Under the pieces are notes generated by a model that saw only the letters and a list, made by a program, of their open reading frames with translations, had not been told where the DNA came from and did no database searches. Source: Simplicispira psychrophila DSM 11588 (GTDB lineage: Bacteria; Pseudomonadota; Gammaproteobacteria; Burkholderiales; Burkholderiaceae_C). Taken from it: 64,000 bases of DNA. The translations under genes were made by a program, and so were the position numbers. Of the stretch, positions 37,480 through 46,749 are shown in pieces (within the stretch, counting starts at the first letter, position 1; each line of letters opens with the position of its first letter). The DNA is taken from NCBI RefSeq assembly GCF_000688255.1, contig NZ_JHYS01000004.1, positions 62,001-126,000 of the forward strand, written 5' to 3'.

Positions 37480-38322
37480 TCAACCCGGTTTTTGCGCTTG
37501 CTCGCAGTGCACTTGCAGTAGCTCGCGCTCGGCCAGCGTGGCGCCAAAGCGCACCGCGCTGAGGCAACCACCCCAGACGCAACCGGTGTCCAGTCCCAGC
37601 AGATCAGGCCGTTCCAGCCAGCCCAGCGTGGACCAATGCCCAAAGGCCACCAGCGTGCCTTCGGTGCGCCGCCCCGGCACATCGAACCAGGGCAACATAC
37701 CACTCGGCGCGGCATCGGCGCTGTCGGCACTGGAAAAATCCATCACGCCTTCGGGCGAACAAAAGCGCAGCCGCGTCAGCGCATTGACGATGACGCGCAG
37801 ACGATCAGCACCGGTGAGCGTGTCGCTCCAGTGGTCAGGCGTGTTGCCATACATCTGCTGCAAAAATGGCAGCAGGCCGGGGCCGCGCAGCACGGTATGC
37901 ACTTCCTCGGCCAGCGCCAGGGTGTCCTGCAGGCTCCAGCTGGGCAGTACGCCGGCGTGCACCATCAATAAGGAGTCTTGCCCCAACGTGTGCTGGCGCA
38001 CCAGCGGTTGCTGGCACAACCAGTCGAGCAGGGCTTCGCGGTCGGGCGCTTCCAGTACGTCGGCCAGCGTGTCGCGCCGTGACGGCGAGCGCACGCCGTA
38101 AGCGGTGGCCAGCAGGTGCAAATCATGGTTGCCCAGCAGGCAGCGCAGGGCGCCATCGCCGGCTACGCAGCGGCGCAGTACGGCGGCGGAGTCGGGGCCA
38201 CGGTTGACCAAATCGCCCAGCAAATACACGGTGTCGCGGCTGGCGCAGAAGCCAATCAGGTCGAGTAAACGCTCTAGTGCGTTGTCGCAGCCTTGTAGGT
38301 CGCCAATACAGTAAAGTGCCAT
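37480..38322 (-). CDS. apaH: Symmetrical bis(5'-nucleosyl)-tetraphosphatase
   Basis: ApaH cleaves Ap4A to two ADP and can also decap NpN-RNA. The calcineurin-like metal motifs are intact: IGDLQGCDNALERLL at residues 5-19, LLGDLVNRGPDS at about 36, and CLLGNHDLHLLA at about 67. The ApaH C-terminus, with PWFDVPGRRTEGTLVAFGHWSTLGW and LDTGCVWGGCLSAVR, follows. The length is 280 aa. It is divergent from the CNNM gene with only 25 bp between start codons, so their promoters must overlap each other's coding regions. Confidence 0.95.
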   Translation of the reverse strand: MALYCIGDLQGCDNALERLLDLIGFCASRDTVYLLGDLVNRGPDSAAVLRRCVAGDGALRCLLGNHDLHLLATAYGVRSPSRRDTLADVLEAPDREALLDWLCQQPLVRQHTLGQDSLLMVHAGVLPSWSLQDTLALAEEVHTVLRGPGLLPFLQQMYGNTPDHWSDTLTGADRLRVIVNALTRLRFCSPEGVMDFSSADSADAAPSGMLPWFDVPGRRTEGTLVAFGHWSTLGWLERPDLLGLDTGCVWGGCLSAVRFGATLAERELLQVHCEQAQKPG

Positions 38323-38347
38323 GCTGTTCTTTCTTTCTTTTTAATCT

Positions 38348-39658
38348 ATGGATTTTCTGTTGATCGCGCTCTTGACCCTGCTGAATGGGGTGTTCGCGAT
38401 GTCGGAGCTGGCCTTGGCATCAAGTCGTAAATCGCGCTTGGCGGCCATGAGCGAGGGCGGTGACAAGGGCGCTGAGGCGGCTTTGCTGCTGCTGGAAAAT
38501 CCCACCCAGTTTCTCTCGTCCGTCCAAGTCGGCATTACCTCGATTGGCATGCTCAATGGTATTTTGGGCGAGGCTGCCTTCAGTGAGGCCCTGGCGACTT
38601 GGCTGATGACGTTCAAGATCCCCGAAGGGGTTGCCAGCGTTTCGGCCACGGCGATTGTGATCACCTTGATTACTTTCGTCACCATTGTGTTTGGCGAACT
38701 GGTGCCCAAGCGCATTGGCCAGCTCTACCCCGAGTCCACGGCCCGGTGGGTGGCGCGTCCCATGGCCTGGGTGGCCCGGGGCGCCAAACCGTTTGTTGCA
38801 CTGCTGGCTTTTTCAACCCAGGCGGTGCTCAAGTTGTTGCGCGTTGACAATTCAGCCGCACGTGCGGTGACGGAAGAAGAAATTGTGGCCAGCCTAGCCG
38901 AGGGGCGGGATGCGGGGGTGATTGAGCACCATGAGCACCAAATGGTGCAAAACGTGTTTCGATTGGACGATCGACCGCTCACCTCCATCATGGTGCCGCG
39001 CAGCGATGTGCAGTGGCTCGATGCCGGCTACAGCGTGGTGCAGTGTCTGCAACTGGCCAGTACCAGTGGCGAGACAGGGTCGCATTCGTGGTATCCGGTG
39101 TGCCGTGGCTCGCTCGATGAAGTGGTCGGCATTATCAGCGTGTCGCATTTGCTGGAATTAGGTCCGCAGACTGAGGGAACAATAGAGCGGCATGTATTGC
39201 CGGCCTCTTTCTTGCCTGAAACTCTTAGCGGTATGGAGTTGCTGGAGCAATTTCGCGCGCGTTCGGGTCGTATCGTTTTTGTAGTCGATGAATATGGTGT
39301 GGTGCAAGGCATCATGACGCCGCGCGATTTGCTCGAAGCCATTACCGGTGAATTGCAGTCTGGTGCCGACACCGATGCCTGGGCCGTGCAACGCGAAGAC
39401 GGGTCTTGGTTGCTGGATGGCTTGATGCCGGTTTCTGAATTAAAGGCGCGCCTGGACATTCGTGATTTACCTGAAGAAGAGCGTGGCCTCTATAACACCT
39501 TGGCCGGATTACTCATGGCCGAATCGGGCCGTTTGCCTGCGGTGGCAGAGCGCATTGCCTGTGTCGGCTGGATATTTGAGGTGCTTGACCTGGATGGCAA
39601 GCGCATTGACAAAGTGCTGGCGCAGAAGGATCCGGCTTTGACGGCGCAGTCAGAATGA
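38348..39658 (+). CDS. CNNM/CorC-type membrane protein (hemolysin family, DUF21-CBS-CorC_HlyC)
   Basis: This is a membrane protein of the CNNM/CorC class, associated with Mg2+ transport or resistance. The N-terminal DUF21 region has about four hydrophobic segments (residues 1-170; NGVFAMSELALASSRKSRL and FGELVPKRIGQLYPE are diagnostic). A CBS pair lies at about 205-335 (VPRSDVQWLDA, IVFVVDEYGVVQGIMTPRDLLEAITGEL). The CorC_HlyC domain is at about 350-430 (DGLMPVSELKARLDI). The length is 436 aa. The ORF is complete; the start has no clear Shine-Dalgarno sequence because the divergent apaH start is only 25 bp away. Confidence 0.92.
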   Translation: MDFLLIALLTLLNGVFAMSELALASSRKSRLAAMSEGGDKGAEAALLLLENPTQFLSSVQVGITSIGMLNGILGEAAFSEALATWLMTFKIPEGVASVSATAIVITLITFVTIVFGELVPKRIGQLYPESTARWVARPMAWVARGAKPFVALLAFSTQAVLKLLRVDNSAARAVTEEEIVASLAEGRDAGVIEHHEHQMVQNVFRLDDRPLTSIMVPRSDVQWLDAGYSVVQCLQLASTSGETGSHSWYPVCRGSLDEVVGIISVSHLLELGPQTEGTIERHVLPASFLPETLSGMELLEQFRARSGRIVFVVDEYGVVQGIMTPRDLLEAITGELQSGADTDAWAVQREDGSWLLDGLMPVSELKARLDIRDLPEEERGLYNTLAGLLMAESGRLPAVAERIACVGWIFEVLDLDGKRIDKVLAQKDPALTAQSE

Positions 39659-39677
39659 ACAAGGTTGCCGATGGCAT

Positions 39678-39737
39678 ATGAAACAAAAGGTTATTAAAAT
39701 CGGCAATTCGCCTTCAGGGTTAATGATGTCCTTATAA
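39678..39737 (+). pseudogene. Possible relic of an AbrB/MazE-type antitoxin start
   Basis: An ATG opens a 19-residue frame, MKQKVIKIGNSPSGLMMSL, ending in TAA TGA. KVIKIGNS is the hallmark N-terminal strand of AbrB/SpoVT-type antitoxins (usually followed by a G-x-x-I/L-P-K sequence, lost here). The rest of the fold and any toxin gene are missing. It may be a degraded antitoxin gene or chance; it lies 34 bp upstream of the H-NS-like gene and contains that gene's likely -10 box. Confidence 0.3.
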
Positions 39738-39738
39738 T
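39733..39738 (+). promoter_or_regulatory. Likely -10 box for the H-NS-like gene
   Basis: A perfect TATAAT lies 32 bp upstream of the ATG at 39771. The best -35 candidate, TTCGCC at 39708-39713, is poor and 19 bp away. A GAGACACC sequence precedes the start codon. Confidence 0.4.
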
Positions 39739-39770
39739 GAAGCATTCTTGAACCATTCATCTGAGACACC

Positions 39771-40070
39771 ATGTCAAACTATAAAGAACTGCTGAAACAA
39801 CGCGAAGCTCTGGAGAAGCAAATCAGCGATGCGCGTCGCAATGAAATGGCCAATGCCATTGCCCAGGTGCGTGCGTTGATTGATGAGTATGCATTGACCC
39901 CCCAAGAGGTATTTCCGGCCAGCCGTGCGCGCAGTGCGGCCAGTGGCACCAAAGTGGCAGCCAAATACATTGACCCCGTCAGTGGTCAAACCTGGACGGG
40001 TCGTGGCAAGGCGCCTAAATGGATTCAAAACCAAGATCGTGCTTTATTTGCCATCCCGACTACCGCTTGA
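39771..40070 (+). CDS. H-NS family nucleoid-associated protein (99 aa)
   Basis: This is a small DNA-binding protein of the H-NS/BpH3 type found in Burkholderiales, which bridges A+T-rich DNA and silences foreign genes. The N-terminal helical oligomerisation domain (YKELLKQREALEKQISDARRNEMANAIAQVRALIDEYAL) is followed by a linker and the C-terminal DNA-binding core YIDPVSGQTWTGRGKAPKWI, with the key GRGKAPKW loop. The gene has its own TATAAT box and terminator. Confidence 0.93.
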   Translation: MSNYKELLKQREALEKQISDARRNEMANAIAQVRALIDEYALTPQEVFPASRARSAASGTKVAAKYIDPVSGQTWTGRGKAPKWIQNQDRALFAIPTTA

Positions 40071-40090
40071 TTTTTCTCTGAAGATCATGC

Positions 40091-40119
40091 AAAAAAGTCC
40101 GCTGTTGCGGACTTTTTTT
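40091..40119 (+). terminator. Intrinsic terminator of the H-NS-like gene
   Basis: AAAAAAGTCCGC pairs with GCGGACTTTTTT around a TGTT loop and runs directly into the T tract. It lies 20 bp after the stop codon. Confidence 0.92.
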
Positions 40120-40557
40120 ATGGCGCTGCGGCCGAGCTGACAATAACCTGAAAGGCCTCGCCAAGCAGGGCCCGTGCCTTTTTCTTTTTGTCAGATACCA
40201 TAGTGTTTCAGTGGGTATTTCAGGGGGCTCCGACAAGTCATCGCAATAGATCGGCTGTGATTATCCAAAATACTACAGCCTTGCGTTTCTAGGTCGCCGC
40301 AATATGGCAGCTGTACGTGTTCTTGGCACACCCTGGCTGTTGTCGGGATAACGGGTGCTGTGGTGTTCTCTGGTGGGTCCAGTGGTGTTTTTTGTACTCA
40401 CTCGGGCAAGGCTTTCAAATAGGCTGCACTGCCGTGATTTTTGGGCTCAATAACTCTGCTGGGCTGCCATTGGGTATCTGGCAGTGTCCCTGTCCTCTGG
40501 CCTGCAGCGCGTCGGGTGCCAGAATGGTGCCCTTGTTTCCCCTCACAGGAGTCCGCC
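40120..40557 (+). other. Long intergenic region upstream of acnA
   Basis: About 440 bp without a gene I can support. The open frames on the plus strand here (40317-40721 and the upstream extension of acnA from 40441) have no domains and unusual Cys/Trp-rich composition. The region looks less G+C-rich than its flanks and probably holds the acnA promoter and leader. I see no riboswitch or repeat copy. Confidence 0.55.
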
Positions 40558-43497
40558 ATGGCCATGCTGTTATCCCCGCCCCTCCACCACGCCTTTGCGT
40601 CCACGCGCCAAAGTTTTACGACCGCGTCAGGGACGCAGGGCCAGTTTTATTCGTTGCCCGCGTTGGCCGAACAATTCCCGCAGGTGAAACGCTTGCCGGT
40701 ATCGATTCGCATCGTGCTTGAATCGGTATTGCGCAACTGCGATGGTCGCAAGGTAACCACCGATCATGTCGCGCAACTGGCCCAGTGGCAGCCCCAGGCC
40801 GAGCGCAAGGACGAAATCCCGTTTGTCGTGGCGCGCGTCGTATTGCAAGACTTCACCGGCGTGCCGTTGCTGGTGGATCTGGCGGCGATGCGCAGCACGG
40901 CGCTGCGACTAGGCCAGGATGCACAAAAAATCGAGCCCCTGGTGCCGGTGGATCTGGTAGTGGACCACTCGATCATGGTCGATTCCTACGGCCAGAAAAA
41001 CTCGCTTGACATCAACATGCAGCTTGAATTCCAGCGCAACCGTGAGCGCTACGAGTTCATGAAATGGGGCATGCAGGCGTTTGACACTTTTGGTGTGGTG
41101 CCGCCGGGTTTTGGCATCGTCCATCAGGTCAATTTGGAATATCTGGCGCGCGGTGTGCACCAAACTGCCGACGGCGTGTATTACCCCGACACCCTGGTCG
41201 GCACCGACAGCCACACCACCATGATCAACGGCATTGGCGTGGTCGGTTGGGGTGTGGGCGGTATCGAGGCTGAAGCCGCGATGCTGGGTCAGCCGGTGTA
41301 TTTGCTGACCCCCGATGTGGTCGGCGTCGAATTGAGCGGCCAGTTGCGCGAAGGTGTGACCGCTACCGACTTGGTGCTGACGGTGACCGAACTGCTGCGC
41401 CGGCACAAGGTGGTAGGCAAGTTTGTTGAGTTTTTTGGTGCCGGCACACGCACCCTGGCGCTGCCCGACCGTGCCACCATCGGCAACATGGCGCCCGAGT
41501 ACGGCGCCACCATGGGCTTCTTTCCGGTCGATGAAAAGACCATTGAATATTTCCGTGGCACTGGCCGCACCGAGGCCGAGATCGAGGCCTTCGAGGCCTA
41601 CTTCAAGGCGCAGGGCTTGTTTGGCGTGCCGCTGGCGGGCGACATCGACTACTCCCAGGTGATTGCGCTGAACCTGGATACGGTCACGGCCAGTCTGGCC
41701 GGCCCCAAGCGGCCGCAGGACCGCATTGAATTGGGCAAGGTGTGTGAACAGTTCTCCAGCCTGTTCAGCAAGCCCAATGCCGAAAACGGCTTCAACCAGC
41801 CGGCGCAACTGTTGCACACGCGCTACCCGTTCATCTGCCGCGATGAGACGGCGCTTCAGATGAACGTCACCACGCCGCCTAGCAAGCCCATGCCCGAGAA
41901 CGCGCCGCGTTTTCTGCAGGAGATGGAATCGAACAAGCCCGAGCCGGCCGTGGCCCATGGCGATATCGTGCTGGCTCCCCAGGTGCCGGGCGAGAAGGTC
42001 GATCCCACCGTGGGCAATGGCGATGTGCTGATTGCCGCCATCACCAGTTGCACCAACACTTCCAACCCCAGCGTACTGCTGGCCGCCGGGCTGCTGGCGA
42101 AAAAAGCCGTGCTGGCCGGCCTGTGCGTGGCGCCGCACATCAAGACCTCGCTGGCGCCGGGCTCGCGCATTGTCACCGAGTACCTGACTGAGACCGGCCT
42201 GATGCCGTACCTAGAAAAGCTCGGTTTTGCGCTGGCCGGCTACGGCTGCACCACCTGCATCGGCAATGCCGGCGACCTGACTGCGGAACTCAATCAGGCG
42301 ATCAGCAGCAACGATCTGGTCTGCGCGGCGGTGCTCTCGGGCAACCGCAATTTTGAGGCGCGCATCCACCCCAACATCAAGGCCAATTTCCTCGCCAGTC
42401 CGCCGCTGGTGGTGGCCTACGCCCTTGCCGGCACGGTGCTGAAAGACCTGACCAGCCAGCCGCTGGGGCAGGGCAGTGACGGCAAGGAGGTGTTTCTGGC
42501 CGATATCTGGCCGAGCAGCGAGGAAATCCACGCGCTGATGCACTTTGCCATGAACGGCAAAGCGTTCCGCGAGAACTACGCCAAGGTCAAGACCGAGCCC
42601 GGCGAGCGCTGGGCCCGCATCCGGGGGGTCGAGGGCGACACCTACACCTGGCCGACCAGCACCTACATTGCCGAGCCGCCGTATTTCGATCATTTTGCTA
42701 TGGATGCAGGAGCTGAAAGCGCTGGTGCAGCGGGCGCTACAGGCCAAAATGGTGCATTTTCTGTGCCGGGCGCGCGCATCATGGCACTGTTTGGCGACTC
42801 CATCACCACCGACCATATCTCGCCCGCAGGGGCTATCAAGGAGAGTTCGCCCGCCGGCCAGTGGCTGCTGCAGCATGGCATCCACAAGGCCGACTTCAAC
42901 AGCTACGGCGCGCGCCGCGGGCACCACGAGGTGATGATGCGCGGCACCTTTGCCAACGTGCGCATCAAGAATTTGATGCTGCCGCCGCTGGACAGCGGTT
43001 CGCGCGAAGAGGGGGGCGTGACGCTGTTCCAGAACCCTGGGCCGCTGCAGGGCGAGAAGCTCTATATCTTTGACGCTGCCATGCATTACCTGGAGCAGGG
43101 CACGCCGACGGTGGTGTTTGCCGGCGAGGAATACGGCACCGGGTCGAGTCGCGACTGGGCCGCCAAGGGCACGCAGCTGCTGGGCATCAAGGCGGTGATT
43201 GCGCGCAGTTTTGAGCGCATCCACCGTTCTAATTTGGTCGGCATGGGCGTGTTGCCGCTGCAGTTCCAGGGCCAGGATTCGTGGGAATCGCTCAGCTTGA
43301 CGGGCGAAGAAACCATTGACGTGCTGCCCGATGCCGCGCTGACGCCGCAGAGCGATGCCACGTTGGTTATTCGCCGCACCGATGGCACGCAGCGCCAGGT
43401 GACGGTGACCTTGCGCATTGACACGCCGATTGAGGTGGACTACTACCGCGCCGGCGGCATCCTGCCGTACGTACTGCGCCAGTTGCTGGCGGCATAA
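40558..43497 (+). CDS. acnA: Aconitate hydratase A
   Basis: This TCA-cycle [4Fe-4S] enzyme interconverts citrate and isocitrate. The cluster cysteines lie in [12 protein letters not shown] (about residue 500) and [12 protein letters not shown] (about 562-565). Catalytic-region motifs [24 protein letters not shown] and [15 protein letters not shown] are intact. I start at ATG 40558 after CACAGGAGTCC. The length of 979 aa exceeds the roughly 890 of E. coli AcnA. Part of the excess (about residues 712-735, just before [20 protein letters not shown]) is encoded by what looks like a copy of the dispersed intergenic repeat read in frame. It lies in the linker before the mobile domain 4, so activity is probably kept. 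Confidence 0.94.
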   Translation: MAMLLSPPLHHAFASTRQSFTTASGTQGQFYSLPALAEQFPQVKRLPVSIRIVLESVLRNCDGRKVTTDHVAQLAQWQPQAERKDEIPFVVARVVLQDFTGVPLLVDLAAMRSTALRLGQDAQKIEPLVPVDLVVDHSIMVDSYGQKNSLDINMQLEFQRNRERYEFMKWGMQAFDTFGVVPPGFGIVHQVNLEYLARGVHQTADGVYYPDTLVGTDSHTTMINGIGVVGWGVGGIEAEAAMLGQPVYLLTPDVVGVELSGQLREGVTATDLVLTVTELLRRHKVVGKFVEFFGAGTRTLALPDRATIGNMAPEYGATMGFFPVDEKTIEYFRGTGRTEAEIEAFEAYFKAQGLFGVPLAGDIDYSQVIALNLDTVTASLAGPKRPQDRIELGKVCEQFSSLFSKPNAENGFNQPAQLLHTRYPFICRDETALQMNVTTPPSKPMPENAPRFLQEMESNKPEPAVAHGDIVLAPQVPGEKVDPTVGNGDVLIAAITSCTNTSNPSVLLAAGLLAKKAVLAGLCVAPHIKTSLAPGSRIVTEYLTETGLMPYLEKLGFALAGYGCTTCIGNAGDLTAELNQAISSNDLVCAAVLSGNRNFEARIHPNIKANFLASPPLVVAYALAGTVLKDLTSQPLGQGSDGKEVFLADIWPSSEEIHALMHFAMNGKAFRENYAKVKTEPGERWARIRGVEGDTYTWPTSTYIAEPPYFDHFAMDAGAESAGAAGATGQNGAFSVPGARIMALFGDSITTDHISPAGAIKESSPAGQWLLQHGIHKADFNSYGARRGHHEVMMRGTFANVRIKNLMLPPLDSGSREEGGVTLFQNPGPLQGEKLYIFDAAMHYLEQGTPTVVFAGEEYGTGSSRDWAAKGTQLLGIKAVIARSFERIHRSNLVGMGVLPLQFQGQDSWESLSLTGEETIDVLPDAALTPQSDATLVIRRTDGTQRQVTVTLRIDTPIEVDYYRAGGILPYVLRQLLAA
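42693..42752 (+). repeat. Dispersed repeat inside the acnA coding sequence
   Basis: The bases TTTTGCTATGGATGCAGGAG, CTGAAAGCGCTGGTGCAGCG and GGCGCTACAGGCCAAAATGG follow the same block order and spacing as intergenic copies, for example 44790 (GCTATTTAAAATGGAGCTAT) and 62871 (AGCTGTAAGCGCTTGTATAG, then AAGCGCTCAAGGCC). It is in frame and encodes an Ala/Gly-rich segment absent from the usual aconitase pattern. Confidence 0.6.
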
Positions 43498-43580
43498 ACC
43501 CGCAGGCGCAGGCTAGTGCACAGGCAACGCAGGCGGTTGCGTTGCCTTTTTTTACGTGATCGCAGGCACAATTCGTGCCT

Positions 43581-44777
43581 ATGAAAAAGCAGGTATTGAT
43601 CGCCGGTGGCGGCATTGGTGGGTTGGCGGCGGCGCTGGGCGCAGCGCGCGCCGGGTGCGATGTGCGCTTGTATGAGCGTGCCGACATCTTCAGCGAAGTC
43701 GGCGCGGGCGTGCAACTGAGTCCTAACGTGGTGCGCTGCCTGCAGGCTTGGGGCTTGCAAAAGCCGCTGCAGGCGGTGGCGGCGTTTCCCGAGCGGCTGC
43801 AGGTGCGCTGTGCCACGTCTGGCCAGGTGTTGGCCACACTGCCGCTGGGCACGGACATGGTGCAGCGTTACGGCGCCGTTTATGCCTGCGTGCACCGCGC
43901 TGACCTGCATACCCTGCTGCTGGCAGCGGTGCTGCAGGAGGACGGGGTGCAGCTCAATCGCGGCCAAACCATCAGTGGCTACACCGAGGCCGCAGACGCC
44001 GTGCTGGTGCACACCGGCCAGGGCAAGGAGGTGGAGGGCGATGCACTGATCGGTGCTGACGGCCTGCGCAGCTACACGCGGGCGCAATTGCTCGGCGACG
44101 GGCCACCGCGCACCAGTGGCCACCTAGCCTATCGCGCGTTGGTACCACAAGGCGCCTTGCCCGCCGGCCTGCGCACCACCCAGGTCACCGCTTGGCTGGG
44201 GTCGCACCTGCACGCGGTGCAATACCCGGTGCGCGGGGGCGAAATGCAAAATCTGGTGGTCATCATCGAAGGCCCGCCGCCGGACGACCTGGACAACTGG
44301 GACCATGCCGCCAACGCCGCTGATCTGGAACGTGCACTGGCGGGCGCCTGCAGCCGCTTGCAAGACATCGTGCGCAGCGTGCCCACCTCCGGTAGCGGCT
44401 GGCGCCTGTGGCCGTTGTCGGATCGTCCGCCGGTGAGTAGTGCCGCGCAGATGGCACGCGGTCTGGTGGCGCTGCTGGGCGACGCGGCCCACCCGATGCG
44501 TCCCTATTTGGCACAGGGCGCCGGCATGGCGATCGAAGACGCGGCGCAACTGCAGCGCGCGTTGTCGATGCACGACCTGGATGTGGCGCTGCGTCTGCGC
44601 CGCTATGCCCTCAACCGCTGGGAGCGCAACGCGCGCGTGCAGGCGCGCTCGCAGCGCAACGGGCGCATCTTCCACGCCACCGGCCCGCTGCGCTGGGGGC
44701 GCGATGCTTCGCTGCGTCTCTTGGGTGCGCGCGTGTTGGATATTCCGTGGCTGTACCAGGGGGACGGATCGGTGTGA
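43581..44777 (+). CDS. FAD-dependent aromatic-ring monooxygenase family protein
   Basis: This is a flavoprotein hydroxylase of the salicylate/6-hydroxynicotinate monooxygenase class. It has the N-terminal dinucleotide fold VLIAGGGIGGLAAALGAARAGCDVRLYERA, the central GADGLRSYTR (DG motif) at about residue 155, and LVALLGDAAHPMRPYLAQGAGMAIEDA (GD motif) at about 295. The length is 398 aa. I start at ATG 43581 rather than the GTG two codons earlier. The substrate is unknown; no ring-cleavage genes adjoin it. A convergent MFS transporter gene follows. Confidence 0.9.
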   Translation: MKKQVLIAGGGIGGLAAALGAARAGCDVRLYERADIFSEVGAGVQLSPNVVRCLQAWGLQKPLQAVAAFPERLQVRCATSGQVLATLPLGTDMVQRYGAVYACVHRADLHTLLLAAVLQEDGVQLNRGQTISGYTEAADAVLVHTGQGKEVEGDALIGADGLRSYTRAQLLGDGPPRTSGHLAYRALVPQGALPAGLRTTQVTAWLGSHLHAVQYPVRGGEMQNLVVIIEGPPPDDLDNWDHAANAADLERALAGACSRLQDIVRSVPTSGSGWRLWPLSDRPPVSSAAQMARGLVALLGDAAHPMRPYLAQGAGMAIEDAAQLQRALSMHDLDVALRLRRYALNRWERNARVQARSQRNGRIFHATGPLRWGRDASLRLLGARVLDIPWLYQGDGSV

Positions 44778-44789
44778 AGGTGGGGCGCT

Positions 44790-44850
44790 TTATGCTATTT
44801 AAAATGGAGCTATCAGCGCTTACTGGATAAGGATTTGATGGCTTTTTGCG
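44790..44850 (+). repeat. Dispersed intergenic repeat, copy 10
   Basis: Blocks are TTTATGCTATTTAAAATGGA, GCTATCAGCGCTTACTGGAT and AAGGATTTGATGGC. It separates the convergent monooxygenase and MFS genes and reaches to within 7 bp of the MFS stop. Confidence 0.75.
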
Positions 44851-44856
44851 CCTTAT

Positions 44857-46131
44857 TTAGCCTGGCTGCCTTGGCCCGGTCTGCAGCAGCGGTGGCGCCG
44901 GTAGCCAACGAAATGCCGTCGAGCCTGATGCCAGGGCCATGGCGATGCTGGTCATCACCGCCTGGTAGGGCTCGATGCCGTGTTGCAGTGCCCATGACGC
45001 CACCCAGCCGGTGGCGGTTTGCATCATGCCAACGCCCAAAAACATGGCCATGGTGAACACCGACAAGGCGCGCCCGGTCAGGTCGGGTGCATAGGCCGAG
45101 CGCACATCGGAATACTGCAACACCGAGTAGCCCGACAGCGTGGCGATGCACAGCACCAGTCCCAGGTTCAGTGCGGCGTGGTGCGTCAGCCCCAGCGCCA
45201 GATACAGCAGTGACGCCAGCAGCGACAGGTTGACCAGCCAAATGCGTCGGCGCCCCGGGCCGGGGTCCAAGCGACCAAACAGCGCCGGGCTGAACAGCGA
45301 AATCATCGACATGGCCACGGCGGCGTTGCCGCTTTCGACCAGCGAAAAGCCGTAGCGCTGGATCAGCAGTGGTCCGATCCACAGACCGCGCAGCGCCAGA
45401 AATGCGGCGTATGACACCATCCCGAGCAGCAAAATGCCCAGCGTGTGTGGCAGCGCAAACAGCGCGCCAAAACGGCGCACTGCCATGCCCCAGCTCTCGC
45501 GCGTTGGCGTCGGGCCAGGCAGGGCCGGCTCGTGAACGCGGCGCCAGATCAACAGCCAGGCCAGCGCCGACAGCACCGCCAGCACCACAAAACCAGCGCG
45601 CCAGCCCAAGCGCTGTACCAACCAGGCCAGCGGCGTGCCGGTAAACAACAGCCCCAGCCCGCCGCCACCCATGGCAATGCCTGAGACAAAGGCAAAGCGG
45701 GCCGCAGGGAAGTGGCGTGCAATGAACACCGTGCAGGCCAGAAACGCTGGTGCGCAGCCCATGCCGATCAGCAGCTGGCCCAGCAGTAGCCAGTGGTATT
45801 GCGGCGCCCAGGCCGACAGCGCCGCACCGGCCATGGTGAGCGGAAAGGCGCTCAGCACGGTGCGGCGCAGTCCGTACAAATCCATGCCGATACCCATGAA
45901 AAACTGCGTGACGCCAAAGGCCAGCCCAAACAGTCCGGCAAAGGCGCCCAGCGACGAGGCCGACAGGCCAAAGTCGCCTTGCAGCCCGGTGGCCATGATG
46001 GCGGTGACAGTGCGGTAGGCTTGGCTCAGCGCAAACGCCGACAGCAGCGCCAGCAGCATCCACCACAGGGTGCGCGGCGCAGCAGGGGAATGGAACGCGG
46101 GGGGATCGTTGGGAGGACTGGACTGTGACAC
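44857..46131 (-). CDS. Major facilitator superfamily transporter
   Basis: This is an inner-membrane secondary transporter with about 12 hydrophobic helices. The A-like motif FFMGIGMDLYGLRRTVLSAFPLTMAGA, between helices 2 and 3, is characteristic. The exact start is uncertain. I use GTG 46131, giving 424 aa; an AGGAG further upstream with ATT or longer starts to 46245 would add residues with no membrane helix. The substrate is unknown. The 196-bp region to the Fur box upstream of feoA is a divergent promoter region. Confidence 0.85.
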   Translation of the reverse strand: MSQSSPPNDPPAFHSPAAPRTLWWMLLALLSAFALSQAYRTVTAIMATGLQGDFGLSASSLGAFAGLFGLAFGVTQFFMGIGMDLYGLRRTVLSAFPLTMAGAALSAWAPQYHWLLLGQLLIGMGCAPAFLACTVFIARHFPAARFAFVSGIAMGGGGLGLLFTGTPLAWLVQRLGWRAGFVVLAVLSALAWLLIWRRVHEPALPGPTPTRESWGMAVRRFGALFALPHTLGILLLGMVSYAAFLALRGLWIGPLLIQRYGFSLVESGNAAVAMSMISLFSPALFGRLDPGPGRRRIWLVNLSLLASLLYLALGLTHHAALNLGLVLCIATLSGYSVLQYSDVRSAYAPDLTGRALSVFTMAMFLGVGMMQTATGWVASWALQHGIEPYQAVMTSIAMALASGSTAFRWLPAPPLLQTGPRQPG

Positions 46132-46327
46132 GGCAACAATGGTGAGCTCCTGGAGCGTCGAGCCTACACGCTGGCGCGTACGCTGAGGGCGGTGAAAGCA
46201 GTGTTTGTTTACAACCACAGCTATGGTCCATAACGGGCTGCACAAAACCGCACAGTTTGCGTCAGCACAAAAAAAACCTGCTTTGCTGACTTGATCCCTG
46301 GCATGGTTTTTCGATCACGCTCTAAAA

Positions 46328-46342
46328 TGAGAACTATTCTTA
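46328..46342 (+). promoter_or_regulatory. Fur box upstream of feoA
   Basis: TGAGAACTATTCTTA matches the 7-1-7 Fur consensus (TGATAAT-n-ATTATCA) at 10 or 11 of 14 positions, with the flanking AAA and TTAG also fitting. It lies 33 bp before the feoA ATG, where a repressor would block initiation under iron-replete conditions. Confidence 0.7.
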
Positions 46343-46374
46343 TTAGTGCCGGTGGTGATGTGGTGACCCAACAA

Positions 46375-46749
46375 ATGAAGAATGCCCCGGCGGCGGTGGC
46401 CGCCGACTGTGGCTTGGCCGACGTGCCTTTGCACACCGATGTCTGGGTGTGCGCGCTGCAGTTGGATGGGGCGCCGCAAGACCACGATGTGCTGCTGCGC
46501 CTGCTGGAGATCGGCTTTTTGCCGGGTGAGCGCCTGCGCGTGGTGGCGCGCTCGTTTCCGGGCGGCGACCCGTTGGCAGTGCGTGTGGGCCGCACCACGT
46601 TTGCGTTGCGCCGGCGCGAGGCTGGCTTGGTGCGCGTCAGCACCACGCCGCCGGTGCTGGTACGGGCACAAGAGCAGGGCCAGGGGCAGGCGGAACAGCC
46701 GCAGCCGTCAGCGCAGCTGCTGCTACCGCCCCAGGAGCTGGCTGCATGA
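46375..46749 (+). CDS. feoA: FeoA-domain protein, ferrous iron uptake
   Basis: FeoA is a small SH3-like cytoplasmic protein needed for FeoB function. The core RLLEIGFLPGERLRVVARSFPGGDPLAVRVGRTTFALRRREAGLVRV lies at about residues 42-86 and matches the family. An N-terminal extension and a Gln/Pro-rich C-terminal tail make it longer (124 aa) than E. coli FeoA (75). I start at ATG 46375; a GTG at 46363 is possible. The Fur box precedes it and the stop overlaps the feoB start (ATGA). Confidence 0.87.
   Translation: MKNAPAAVAADCGLADVPLHTDVWVCALQLDGAPQDHDVLLRLLEIGFLPGERLRVVARSFPGGDPLAVRVGRTTFALRRREAGLVRVSTTPPVLVRAQEQGQGQAEQPQPSAQLLLPPQELAA

Noticed and set aside
40317-40721. ORFs upstream of and overlapping the acnA start
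   Set aside because: They are Cys/Trp-rich without domains, and the aconitase start with CAGGAG at 40558 is clear.
44813-46243. A 476-codon frame on the same strand as the MFS transporter but in another frame
   Set aside because: The alternative frame has no membrane-helix pattern, while the chosen frame gives about 12 helices and an MFS motif.
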